From contig CAZMBZ010000116.1 of the NCBI GenBank assembly GCA_964564285.1, positions 1 through 15,160 of the forward strand: a DNA stretch of 15,160 nucleotides, written 5' to 3'. The notes under the pieces are model-generated. The model had not been told where the DNA came from. It did not search any database and saw only the letters and a program-made list of their open reading frames with translations. The DNA comes from JAUWQU01 sp964564285 (lineage in GTDB: Bacteria > Planctomycetota > Phycisphaerae > SM23-33). The position numbers and the translations under genes were made by a program. Below, piece after piece: positions 1 through 7,881 of this stretch. The stretch's first letter is position 1. Each line of letters starts with the position of its first letter.

Positions 1-2
1 CG

Positions 3-794
3 GGCGTCGTTGACGTGATGAGTTTCAATATTCGTAACGGCAAGGCCAACGACGGCGTCAACAACTGGCGGCAGCGACGGGATATCCTCGTCGGCGTAAT
101 CGCAGAATATGGGGGCGATATCGTGGGTCTCCAGGAAGCGTTTCACTTCCAGGCCGATTACATCGCCGCAAAGCTGCCACAATATGGCATATATTACACG
201 GGACGCGACAATGGCGCCAAGGCCGGCGAAAGCTGTGCGATACTTTATCGCAAAGACCAATACACACTGGCTGAGTCTGGAACGTTCTGGTTTTCCGACA
301 CGCCGGCCAAGCCTTCCACACATTGGGGCAACAAATACCTGCGGATATGTAGTTGGGTGCGATTGGTCAACAAGGCCGACAGCAAGGGAGTGTATGTATA
401 CAATCTGCACCTGGACCACATTTCTCAGCACTCCCGTAAAAAGAGCACGAGACTGCTGGCCAGGCGAATATCGCAGCGTACGGAGAAAGACCCTGTTATC
501 GTGATGGGGGATTTCAATATGACTCTGGATAACCCCGGAATGAAGTACCTCCTCAACGGCGGCGATGATAATCCCTGCCCGCGCATGGTCAGTGCGTGGG
601 AGATTGCACATCCAAAAGGCCCGGCCCTGAGAACGGGCCACGGGTTCAAGGGTGGCAAGACGGGGTCAGCCATCGACCACATTCTCATCGAAGACGGATC
701 GACCGTCCTGAAAGCCGACGTGGACCAACGAAAAATCAAAGGCCGGTGGCCATCGGATCATTACCCCGTAACCGCCAGGATCAAACTGTATTAG
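3..794 (+). CDS. Endonuclease/exonuclease/phosphatase family hydrolase (5' end cut by window)
   Basis: The frame is open to the left edge and reads GVVDVMSFNIRNG across the first codons. The conserved first strand of the fold is therefore already under way and the true start, probably with a signal peptide, lies outside the window. Counting the GTG at 15 as residue 1, the metal-dependent phosphoesterase motifs are all present: N5 in SFNIR, E41 in LQEAF, H132 and D134 in LHLDH, D166 and N168 in GDFN, D221-H222 in AIDHI, and the terminal SDHYPV with D248-H249. Members cleave phosphodiesters or phosphomonoesters (DNase I, exonuclease III, sphingomyelinase and inositol phosphatase relatives); the substrate cannot be told here. 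In planctomycetes such proteins are often exported and lie in glycan or phospholipid loci. A secreted acetylesterase follows 22 nt downstream on the same strand, suggesting co-transcription. Confidence 0.9.
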   Translation, partial: GVVDVMSFNIRNGKANDGVNNWRQRRDILVGVIAEYGGDIVGLQEAFHFQADYIAAKLPQYGIYYTGRDNGAKAGESCAILYRKDQYTLAESGTFWFSDTPAKPSTHWGNKYLRICSWVRLVNKADSKGVYVYNLHLDHISQHSRKKSTRLLARRISQRTEKDPVIVMGDFNMTLDNPGMKYLLNGGDDNPCPRMVSAWEIAHPKGPALRTGHGFKGGKTGSAIDHILIEDGSTVLKADVDQRKIKGRWPSDHYPVTARIKLY

Positions 795-816
795 CAGTAT
801 AAGGACAGCACGCAAA

Positions 817-2307
817 ATGAAGATCACACAATGGACTATCGCGCTGGTGTTGCTCGCCCAGTCGCCGGCGTTTGCGGAAGTTACTCCGTCGAGTATGTTT
901 GGCGACCACATGGTGCTGCAACGCGACATGCCCGTGCCAGTCTGGGGCAAGGCTGCCCCTGGCGAGTCGGTAACGGTCCGGTTCGCGGGAAAGACCCAAT
1001 CCACCAAGGCAGGCGCCTACGGTGGGTGGAAGATCAACCTGCCCGCCCTGAAAGCCTCGGCGACGGGGCGGGAAATGACGATTGAGGGAACCAACAAGAT
1101 CATCTTCAAAGATGTCCTCGTCGGCGAAGTGTGGATTTGTTCGGGACAGTCCAACATGCAGTATGGATGGGGCAGCAAGGCTGAATCTCTCCATGCATGG
1201 GGGAGCGTTCCCGAACTGCAAGCCGTCGCGGCCGAGGCTAAGACCAGACCGATCCGCCACTATCTGGTGCCCACCTTTGTCTCGCTGACCCCGGAGGACA
1301 ACTGTCGGGGCAAGTGGTCGCCGGATGTTTCCGGCAGCGCCGTCGCGTTCGGGTTCAGCTACTATCTCAGCAAGAGGCTGAACGTTCCCGTCGCCGCCAT
1401 CGTCGCCTGTTGGGGAAGCTCGAGCATCGAGGGATGGATGCCCCTGGACATGTCCGCGCAGTTGCCGCACTTCAAGAAGATGATGGCCGACTTCCAGGTC
1501 AAGGACAAGGCCAAGGTCATCGACCTCATCGAACGGGGCGAGACCAGCGGCAAGGGCGCCAAGGCCTGGACCCGCCGGGAGAACATCTACGCCCGCCAGC
1601 GTCCCAACCTGCTCTACAATGCCATGCTGCACCCGGTGATTCCGTACGCCTGTCGCGGTATGGTCTGGTACCAGGGCGAGGCCAATGCCAGCCAATATCA
1701 GAACTATGCCAAGAGCCTCCCCCTATGGGTAAAGCGTTTGCGAAAGGCCTGGGGCAGTGATGACTTCCACCTTCTCGCGGTGATGCTGCCGGGCTTCGGG
1801 CGAGACAACGGCCGGCCCGACGCCAAGTCATGGGCCTGGTTCCGTGATGCGCAGATGAAGGTCCTGGCGCTGCCTCATACCAGTGTCGCCAACACCATCG
1901 ACCTCGGCGACGCCAAGAATATTCACCCTTCCGACAAAGCGCCGCTGTGCAAGCGGCTTGCCCTGCTGGCGGGGCGGGATGTTTACGGCCAGAAGATCGT
2001 GGCCCAGGGTCCCACCTACAAGAGCTTCTCGGTAAAGGGCAATCGCATGGTGATTCAGTTCACCTGCGCCGGTGGCCTGAAGACCACCGACTCCCAGTCG
2101 CCAACGGGCTTCTGGCTGGCCGGCACAAAAGGCGACTGGCATCCGGCGGCAGCGACGATCACGAGCGATACGGTCGTCCTGCAGGCCGACGGACTCGACA
2201 AACCCGTCGCCTGCCGATACGCCTTCGCGGGTAAGCCGCCGGTGAACCTGGTCAACGCCGAGAACCTGCCGGCCTACCCGTTCAAGACCGATGACTGGCC
2301 CAAATAG
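817..2307 (+). CDS. Secreted sialate O-acetylesterase-type SGNH hydrolase
   Basis: This is a 496-residue exported esterase that would remove O-acetyl groups from sialic acids or other acetylated glycans. The start is the ATG at 817, with AAGGA at 801-805 as ribosome binding site. Residues 1-20 form a signal peptide (MKITQWTIALVLLAQSPAFA). A beta-rich N-terminal part (about 25-100, with MFGDHMVLQRDMPVPVWG) precedes the catalytic SGNH part. Visible motifs are GQSNM with nucleophile S112, the GWMP segment near 206, WYQGEAN at 284-290 including the usual Glu, and IHPSDK with H370 and nearby D365 as the likely acid-base pair. The C-terminal end (PAYPFKTDDWP) is the normal family terminus, so the gene is complete. 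It probably shares an operon with the hydrolase upstream. A second family member lies on the other strand at 6121-7820. The true substrate is unknown; the family is also used on plant and algal polysaccharides. Confidence 0.93.
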   Translation: MKITQWTIALVLLAQSPAFAEVTPSSMFGDHMVLQRDMPVPVWGKAAPGESVTVRFAGKTQSTKAGAYGGWKINLPALKASATGREMTIEGTNKIIFKDVLVGEVWICSGQSNMQYGWGSKAESLHAWGSVPELQAVAAEAKTRPIRHYLVPTFVSLTPEDNCRGKWSPDVSGSAVAFGFSYYLSKRLNVPVAAIVACWGSSSIEGWMPLDMSAQLPHFKKMMADFQVKDKAKVIDLIERGETSGKGAKAWTRRENIYARQRPNLLYNAMLHPVIPYACRGMVWYQGEANASQYQNYAKSLPLWVKRLRKAWGSDDFHLLAVMLPGFGRDNGRPDAKSWAWFRDAQMKVLALPHTSVANTIDLGDAKNIHPSDKAPLCKRLALLAGRDVYGQKIVAQGPTYKSFSVKGNRMVIQFTCAGGLKTTDSQSPTGFWLAGTKGDWHPAAATITSDTVVLQADGLDKPVACRYAFAGKPPVNLVNAENLPAYPFKTDDWPK

Positions 2308-2320
2308 AACTCCAATCTGA

Positions 2321-2350
2321 ATGAAATAAGCTCCGCTGTCGGACTATAGT
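2321..2350 (+). promoter_or_regulatory. Candidate sigma70-like promoter for the DUF2959 gene
   Basis: ATGAAA (2321-2326, 4 of 6 to TTGACA), an 18-nt spacer and TATAGT (2345-2350, 5 of 6 to TATAAT) lie in the 127-nt gap after the acetylesterase. They would start RNA near 2357, about 80 nt before the ATG. This is motif matching by eye only. Confidence 0.3.
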
Positions 2351-2434
2351 GGTTTAGTTATTCGAGCCCTCGCGCGTCAGGTCTTGGCGGGCTGGGCGAG
2401 TTGAAAAATCCTGGTTTGGAATCATGGAGTCGCT

Positions 2435-3094
2435 ATGAAAAACACACGTCTGGTTCTGGCGTTGATGATGCTCCTGCCGCTCGCGGGGACCATGGGAGGT
2501 TGCCAATCGGCGTATTACGGTGCCTGGGAGAAACTCGGCGTGCATAAGCGCGACATTCTCGTCGAGCGCGTCCAGAAAGCCCGGGACAGCCAGGAGAGTG
2601 CCAAGACCCAGTTCAAGGACGCCCTGGAGCAGTTCCGCAGCGTCGTGAAAGTCGACGGGGGCGACCTCAGGGCCAAGTACGACAAACTCAAGAGCGAGCT
2701 GGACAGCAGCCAGGCTCGTGCCGATGACGTGAGCAAGCGGATCACATCAGTGAAGGCTGTATCCGAGGCCCTGTTCAAGGAATGGCAGGACGAACTGGAC
2801 CAGTACCAGAACCCGGACCTGCGACAGGCCAGCGAGCGGGAACTACAGAACACGCGCGGGCGCTACGACCAGCTCATTACCGTCATGGAACGTGCCGAGG
2901 CCAAGATGAAACCGGTCCTCGTCGCCTTCAACGACCAGGTGCTATTCCTCAAGCACAATCTAAACGCCCGAGCCATCGCCTCGCTCCAGGGCGTGTCGAT
3001 CAACCTCGAAAAGGAAATCAACATCCTTATCGAGGACATGAACCGCTCGATCGACGAGGCCAACGCATTCATCAAGGACATGGGCAAAAGCTAA
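2435..3094 (+). CDS. DUF2959 family coiled-coil lipoprotein
   Basis: This is a 219-residue protein recognised as DUF2959 by the stretch after the leader: AYYGAWEKLGVHKRDILVERV and the following RDSQESAKTQFKDALEQF. The start is the ATG at 2435, with GGAG at 2426-2429 five nucleotides away. The leader has a basic N-terminus, a hydrophobic core and a lipobox-like MGGC ending at C23, so it is probably lipidated and anchored to a membrane facing the periplasm. The rest is almost entirely charged helix with heptad-like spacing (about 40-120 and 125-215), predicting an elongated coiled coil. Length is normal for the family. The function of DUF2959 is not known; the family is mostly described in Gram-negative bacteria. 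The neighbours give no clear pathway. It has its own candidate promoter and no obvious terminator after it. Confidence 0.85.
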   Translation: MKNTRLVLALMMLLPLAGTMGGCQSAYYGAWEKLGVHKRDILVERVQKARDSQESAKTQFKDALEQFRSVVKVDGGDLRAKYDKLKSELDSSQARADDVSKRITSVKAVSEALFKEWQDELDQYQNPDLRQASERELQNTRGRYDQLITVMERAEAKMKPVLVAFNDQVLFLKHNLNARAIASLQGVSINLEKEINILIEDMNRSIDEANAFIKDMGKS

Positions 3095-3150
3095 CCGGCC
3101 TCCACCTGTCGGGCTGCTAACCTATGCCCCCGCGCGGTCATGGCGCGCTG

Positions 3151-3218
3151 TCAGTCCTTCACCACCCAGATGTTGCGGTAGACCACCGGGTTGCCGTGGT
3201 TCTGCAGGTAGATCGGGC
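3151..3218 (-). repeat. 68-nt copy of the DUF1080 gene 3' end (partner at 5646-5713)
   Basis: Positions 3151-3218 and 5646-5713 match at 64 of 68 bases. The four differences are at offsets 6, 13, 34 and 58. On the coding (minus) strand three are silent third-position changes and one swaps Asp for Asn in the last codon. Similarity stops just past the shared CCCGATCTA. The pattern of silent changes says the two ends diverged as coding sequence before one was captured here. Confidence 0.85.
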
Positions 3219-3671
3219 GGTCGTAGCCGTACGTGTAGCGGTCCTTGACGGTCGGGCCGGGCCGGTCTGGATCTGCCAAGCCTGGTCCAAGACCCGCCCG
3301 AAGCGGTCGAAGCCGGAGTAATCGTCGCCGCTGGTCCCGTAGGTCAGGGCCAGCGTGTTCGTCACGGCAGGATATTCAACCTTCACCACCGTCGATGCTC
3401 CAAGGTACGTGTAGGCAGGGTACGTGTAGGCCGGCGAAGTGTCATCGTCAGCGATGTTGTCCCGCCGACCAAGCGAGGTGCCCACCCCTGTGCTCGCGTA
3501 ATTGTAGTATACCACCCGCCGAGAGGAAGGCTCAGGATAAGGTACCGAGGCCGGCCGGACGCAGTTTGCGTCCAGGTCCGCCCCGGAAGCGACATCCTCG
3601 TAGGCGTACTCGACGTTCGGGTCGCTGGCCGTGGCCGTCCCAGTATGGTCCTGCATGCTCTTGGCGACCAC
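3151..3671 (-). pseudogene. Chimeric remnant: RHS/YD-repeat fragment joined to the 3' end of a DUF1080 gene
   Basis: Read leftward from 3671, about 110 codons give RHS/YD-repeat-like sequence: NVEYAYEDVASG, RRVVYYNYAS, RRDNIADD, AYTYLGASTVVKVEYPAVT and SGFDRFGRVLDQAW. A TAG lies two codons upstream of the first usable codon, so the N-terminal part is missing. After DQAW the reading frame shifts: the coding sense resumes in another frame as VKDRYTYGYDR (RHS-like) and then becomes PIYLQNHGNPVVYRNIWVVKD plus TGA at 3151-3153. That tail is the C-terminus of a DUF1080 protein and aligns with the live gene end at 5646-5713. The switch from RHS to DUF1080 is near 3217-3222. The object cannot make a normal product of either family. 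RHS assignment rests on recognisable repeat wording and planctomycete-style phrases; the DUF1080 tail rests on direct comparison within this window. Confidence 0.75.
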
Positions 3672-3696
3672 ACCCTAGCGTTAATCTGTAGGGTGT
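3670..3696. repeat. 8-bp inverted repeat at the outer edge of the RHS remnant
   Basis: ACACCCTA (3670-3677) and TAGGGTGT (3689-3696) pair perfectly around an 11-nt loop. The palindrome begins within the last RHS-like codon and carries the in-frame stop that cuts the fragment off. The 200 nt beyond it, up to the next gene, hold nothing I recognise. It has no T-run, so it is not a good terminator. Confidence 0.45.
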
Positions 3697-3901
3697 TCCC
3701 CAAATTAAAGCCAATGTTGACGGAGGGTGGCGATTCGCCGCGAAAAATGTGAGAATGCCGGAAATAGGGTCCGGCCCACAACGACTAGTCCAATATCTGA
3801 CCGTCGGTCCCCGCCTCCGGGCGTCCGGAGAGCGTGTCGGTCCGCGGTGAACGTTGCGGGAGAACCAGACCCGGCCTTTGGGTCGATTGAAGGAACGATT
3901 C

Positions 3902-5488
3902 ATGATGGGAACACCAAGTTGGATGATGTTGTTGTTAACGCTGGTGACGCAGGGCAGCGGCAGCGACCTGTTGGACTACGTGCAATCGGCGGCCTACTGG
4001 AAGATCCAGGGGGTAACCCCTTCGGTGGCCACGATGCGGGCGGAGCTCGCGCCCGCCCGATCGGCCGACGCTGCCAGCCTGATCGAGGACCTCACCGGCG
4101 ACGACGACGCCAAACGCACCGCCGCCAAGATCAGACTCCGCGTACTCGGCGACCGCGTCATGCCCTTGTTGGAGAAGGCCGCCAAGGCCGCCCAGGGCCA
4201 CCCGGACAAGGCCGCAGCCGTGCAGAACCTCATTTTTGAGGTCCTCAAGAAGCCGGCCACGGGTGCCGCGCGGCGGCTGATGGCCATTCGCACGCTGGGC
4301 GAGTTGAAGAAGACCGGAGCTCTGCCGACCCTTCAGGGGCTGCTGACCAGCAAGGCCCTCTTCGAGGCCGACTACGCCCGGGCCGCCATCGCTGCCATTG
4401 AGGGCAAGCCGTACACCCGGCCGGTGCCGTCGGCGAAGGCCCGCGCGAAGGACCCCTGGCTGCTTCCGGCGGACTGCGGCATCGTGGGGCAGATGACCGT
4501 GCCCCAGGGCGGAAACTTCGACTTCGACGCCGCCATGAAGACCATGGCTCCCATGGCCGGGGGGCGGGACCCCAACCAGATGCTCGAGATGGGCACGCGC
4601 ACGCTCCTGGAGGCCGTCGACCGCCTGGGCAATGTGCGAGTGCATTCGGCGACGTTGGGCGTCGCCCGCAACATCGGCAGCCACGAGGGTTTTGTGGTGG
4701 TGCTGGCCCGCGGGGTGTACGACACGAAGGCCGTCGAACGCCTCCTCGCCGACGAGGGCAGCGGCGAGACGCAGACCATCGACGGTGTGAAGGTACACTG
4801 GCCGGACGACGAGTTCGCGATGATCCTGCCTTCCAGCGACACGCTCGTACTGGTCGCCGGGCCCGGGCCGCGACGGCATTCCCACAACCACGCCGAGGGC
4901 GACCACAACAGCGCCGACGGCGACGATCCGGCCAAGCCCGAGAGGCCCATCGCCGCCGCCGTGCATGCCATGGCGAAGGCCGTGAAAACCGGTGCCGGAT
5001 CGCTGGACGCCGCCGGCGACCTCGGCAAGCTCATCAAGGCGATCGACACCGACGCGCCGCTCTGGGCCGTCACGAAGGTCTCGGACACGTACCGCCAGGG
5101 CGGACCAATAATCCAGCCGTTCGAGACGGCCTCACTCGTGGGCAAGCCCGCCAAGGACGGCAAGGCCGTCGAACTGACGCTAACGGCCGAGGGCACGGAC
5201 ATCGTGGCGATTACCACTGCGGCGCAGGATCTCCTGAAGCACCTGGAAGAGGCGAAGCGGGAAATGGGTCAGCAGGCCGAGCGCATGCCTGCTTTCAAGC
5301 CGATTGCCGACTTCTTCGGCTCCATCCAAGTCAAGCTGACCGGCGGGAAGGTGACGATCACGGGGCGACTGCAAGACTCCTCCACGATGATGATGATACC
5401 GATGATGTTCATGGGTGTTCGCGTTGGCGGCGCGTCACAACCGACCCACATTGGACCCAGCGACGTGGATGCCCCCACCCAGCATTAG
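3902..5488 (+). CDS. Exported HEAT-type repeat protein with His/Asp-rich insert
   Basis: Start chosen at the ATG at 3902 (528 residues) because AAGGA at 3890-3894 sits seven nucleotides before it. A TTG 48 nt upstream is open in frame but has no such site. Residues 6-18 are hydrophobic (SWMMLLLTLVTQG), a short signal-like segment. Residues about 60-170 are alpha-helical repeats of HEAT/armadillo character (RLMAIRTLGELKKTGALPTLQGLL). From about 187 the protein changes to mixed alpha-beta; the part around 258-320 (VVVLARGVYDTKAVERLL, then GVKVHWPDDEFAMILPSSDTLVLV) resembles substrate-free beta-sandwich modules seen in planctomycete surface proteins, possibly DUF3352-like. A His/Asp-rich insert follows at 325-340 (HSHNHAEGDHN). 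A Met-rich hydrophobic patch lies at 494-504. No catalytic motif is visible and the function is unknown. It is convergent with the gene block on the other strand. Confidence 0.8.
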   Translation: MMGTPSWMMLLLTLVTQGSGSDLLDYVQSAAYWKIQGVTPSVATMRAELAPARSADAASLIEDLTGDDDAKRTAAKIRLRVLGDRVMPLLEKAAKAAQGHPDKAAAVQNLIFEVLKKPATGAARRLMAIRTLGELKKTGALPTLQGLLTSKALFEADYARAAIAAIEGKPYTRPVPSAKARAKDPWLLPADCGIVGQMTVPQGGNFDFDAAMKTMAPMAGGRDPNQMLEMGTRTLLEAVDRLGNVRVHSATLGVARNIGSHEGFVVVLARGVYDTKAVERLLADEGSGETQTIDGVKVHWPDDEFAMILPSSDTLVLVAGPGPRRHSHNHAEGDHNSADGDDPAKPERPIAAAVHAMAKAVKTGAGSLDAAGDLGKLIKAIDTDAPLWAVTKVSDTYRQGGPIIQPFETASLVGKPAKDGKAVELTLTAEGTDIVAITTAAQDLLKHLEEAKREMGQQAERMPAFKPIADFFGSIQVKLTGGKVTITGRLQDSSTMMMIPMMFMGVRVGGASQPTHIGPSDVDAPTQH

Positions 5489-5565
5489 AGCCAGCACCAG
5501 GGCAACCCTTACAGTATAAAAGGCGCATTCGCCTCCCAGGCGCAACGGTAATGAGAAAAAGGATC

Positions 5566-5608
5566 TCCGGCGACAGCATCCAGATCTAGTCTAGATGCTG
5601 TCGCCGGA
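5566..5608 (-). terminator. Intrinsic terminator between convergent genes
   Basis: TCCGGCGACAGCATC (5566-5580) pairs perfectly over 15 bp with 5594-5608. After one C-A mismatch, three more pairs (AGA with TCT) extend the stem, leaving a 5-nt loop. On the minus strand the stem is followed after five bases by a run of five T (complement of 5556-5560), so it should end transcription coming from the 5646 gene 37 nt upstream. On the plus strand there is no T-run, but the stem may still slow transcription from 5488. Confidence 0.8.
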
Positions 5609-5645
5609 ATTCGAGAATCGGTCAGTTTGAGATTCTGAATCCATA

Positions 5646-6020
5646 TCAGTTCTTCACTACCCAGATGTTGCGGTAGACTACCGGGTTGCCGTGGTTCTGC
5701 AGATAGATCGGGCCGGGGGCGCTTTCGTCGGCGCACTCGCGCATGAACGACGTGGTGGGTTTGGGGCAGTCCAGGTTTTCGTGAATCAGCACGCCGTTGT
5801 GCTTGACGGTGACCTTGGCGTTGGCGGTCTTCTTGCCGTCCTTGTCGAACCTGGCCGCGGTGACCTCAATATCGTAGGTCTGCCAGGTCAGCGGCGGCAG
5901 GCACATGTTCTCGCGAGGCCGGCCCGTCCGGTAGATTCCGCCGCACTCGTTGTCCTTGCCTTCCAGCCCGAACGAGTCGAGCATCTGCACTTCGTAACGG
6001 CCTTGCACGTAGATGCCGCT
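5646..6020 (-). CDS. DUF1080 (3-keto-disaccharide hydrolase / GH16-like) domain, 5' end lost in the assembly gap
   Basis: About 124 residues from the gap edge to TGA at 5646-5648 form the second half of a DUF1080 domain: SGIYVQGRYEVQMLDSFG, CGGIYRTGRP, WQTYDIEVTAARFD, VKHNGVLIHEN and the terminal GPIYLQNHGNPVVYRNIWV. DUF1080 is a concanavalin-like beta-sandwich domain found in secreted glycan-active proteins, including 3-keto-disaccharide hydrolases, and is strongly expanded in planctomycetes. The usual N-terminal half (about 60-90 residues, normally with an FNGKDLSGW-type opening) is missing. It lies either in the gap or in a separate gene start. The frame happens to agree with the acetylesterase on the other side of the 100 N, so a two-domain fusion is possible but not shown. 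A strong terminator follows 37 nt past the stop. Confidence 0.85.
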   Translation of the reverse strand, partial: SGIYVQGRYEVQMLDSFGLEGKDNECGGIYRTGRPRENMCLPPLTWQTYDIEVTAARFDKDGKKTANAKVTVKHNGVLIHENLDCPKPTTSFMRECADESAPGPIYLQNHGNPVVYRNIWVVKN

Positions 6021-6120
6021 NNNNNNNNNNNNNNNNNNNNNNNNNNNNNNNNNNNNNNNNNNNNNNNNNNNNNNNNNNNNNNNNNNNNNNNNNNNNNNNN
6101 NNNNNNNNNNNNNNNNNNNN
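6021..6120. other. Scaffold gap of exactly 100 N
   Basis: A run of exactly 100 undetermined bases, the customary placeholder for a join of unknown length. The two flanking coding pieces cannot be assumed to be 33 codons apart. Confidence 0.97.
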
Positions 6121-7820
6121 GGAATGTGCCCGCCGAATCTCGACTTGAGATTGCCCATCGGATTCCTCCCCCATGCATAGCGGAAGTGGATCGGCCTGGC
6201 GACATGCGGACTGGATAGAACGATCGTACTGTGATCGTACTGAGGCCGGTTCCTGCTGTCTTTCTTGATGAGGAGGGGCTCGGCAGTGGCCGGCTGGAAG
6301 CGGCGATCTTCACCGGCGATGGCGAAGCCTTCAATCGGGCAGCGCTCCAGCGTATCGACCTGGGCGTCCAGTTTCAGGATGATCCTGCCTTCCTCAACGC
6401 TCATTTTGGTTAGCTTGGGTGGAATCCACTCAAGGTTATTCTTTCCGTACTGTGTGGCCAGCGCCCAGCGGGCGATCCGCTCTCCTACCGGGACCTTCAA
6501 CCCCGGGTGATACCAATTGCGACGCATGTCGAAACTGCTGGCGAAGCCGATGTTCTTGTCGCCTGCGGCCTGGAGATCGAGAAAGGTCTTGTACTGCACC
6601 TGGCGAATGTAGATCCCTTCGTTGACCATCATCTCCAGATAGTTGTCCAGCGTCTGCGGCGGGCCATCCGTGCATAGCGCGACGATGCCGAACGGCATTT
6701 TCGGGTCGTTGAAGGCGGCGCGCCATGTGTCAATCATCTTCGCGAAGGCCTGGTAATACATGACAGACCCTTCCGCCTCCATCGCATTGTTGTATCCCTG
6801 GTGCCAGATGGCGCCTCTGACAGGCAACCCCGCGATGGGCGCGATCATGCTGGCGTAGCAGTTCCCCGGGCGATTCATATTCATCACCGCCGGGTTCGGA
6901 CGAGTGGCGGTGGGGGCCTTCAGTTCCGCCGGAATCTTCTGGCCACGTTTCTTGAAAACAGCGACCCGTCTCTTATAGGCATTCTTCCGTGCTTCCAAAT
7001 CTTTTTGCGGATCGTATTCGGCGATCTTCTTGTCCCACTCGGCAAGCTTGGCGCGAACTTGGGGGGTGGCAATCTTCTTGAACACGGACACTGGCATCCA
7101 TGTTTCAAGGCATGTGCCTCCGCGGGATACATCGATCACGCCGATGGGGACCCGCGACGCCATGTGGATGCGGCGGGCAAACACGTATCCGATCCCCGAC
7201 AACTCGCGCACGATCTCCGGCGAGCAGACATCCCAGTCGCCTTTGCGGTAATGCTGCCGGAAAAAGCTATGCCACTCCTGCAAGCGTGGAAAACTCTTCC
7301 TGTGATCCGGGCCGTTCTGGGAGGGGACCGTCAGGATCCGAATGTTCGGATAGTTGGCTGATGCCATTTCGAGGTCGCCGTTTTCGACCCGACAGATCGG
7401 GTGCTCCATATTGCTCTGCCCGCCCAGCAGCCAGACATCGCCCAGCAGGATGTTCTCCAGGGTCACGGTCCGAGTCCTTCCCTTGATCACAATCCGTATC
7501 GGCTTTGTACTGGCCGACATGGCGGGGAAGGTCACTGCCCAGGAACGGTCTTTTGCGGCGACGGCCTTCCTGGCCAGGCCGGCAAGCGATACTGAGACCG
7601 TTTCGTTCGGCTCGGCCCAGCCCCAGATTCGAATCGGCCTGTCGCGCTGGATCACCATGTTCGACTGGAACAGGTTATGCACGCACAATCCCTTCCCGAC
7701 CGAGGGGACATCGACGACGTCCTCTCCCCGAGGCAGTCCCACCTGGGCGAATACGTATCCGCTCGCCGCCAACAGAACACAGAACCCCGCCAACACGCGC
7801 CATGAATGTCGATTTCTCAC
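6121..7820 (-). CDS. Secreted sialate O-acetylesterase-like protein (3' end lost in the gap)
   Basis: Start chosen at the GTG at 7820 (coding-strand GTGAGAAAT) because GGAGAG (7827-7832) lies six nucleotides upstream. The frame opens 11 codons earlier at a TTG without such a site. The leader VRNRHSWRVLAGFCVLLAASGYVFA is a signal peptide. The N-terminal beta part contains LFQSNMVIQRDRPIRIWGWAEP, and the catalytic LLGGQSNM motif has nucleophile S136. The family WYQGE-type block reads AIWHQGYNN, with Tyr at 343 where Glu is usual. The downstream acid-base region is DMRRNWYHP with H438. A Lys-rich helical insert (about 250-300) is longer than in the 817-2307 paralogue. The sequence breaks off at FRYAWGRNPMGNLKSRFGGHI, close to the usual end of the family. 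It is 61 nt downstream of the DUF6288 gene on the same strand and probably co-transcribed. Substrate unknown. Confidence 0.9.
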
Positions 7821-7832
7821 TCTGTTCTCTCC
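7818..7832 (-). promoter_or_regulatory. Ribosome binding site setting a GTG start
   Basis: The coding strand reads GGAGAG, six bases, then GTG. This site, together with the signal peptide that begins right after it, decides the start against the upstream TTG. Confidence 0.65.
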
Positions 7833-7881
7833 GGATTCCAGACTTTGCCTCAAAACTTCGCAGCCGCGGTGACTGAGACGA

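Noticed and set aside
781..1695. 304-codon minus-strand frame
   Set aside because: Antisense to the acetylesterase with GQSNM and WYQGEAN; repetitive Gly/Asp/Leu composition without motifs.
3131..3147. Hairpin CGCGC/GCGCG after the DUF2959 gene as a terminator
   Set aside because: Only five base pairs and no T-run on either strand.
3935..4966. 343-codon minus-strand frame rich in Gly, His and Arg
   Set aside because: Antisense to the HEAT-type protein, which has a ribosome binding site and sensible repeats.
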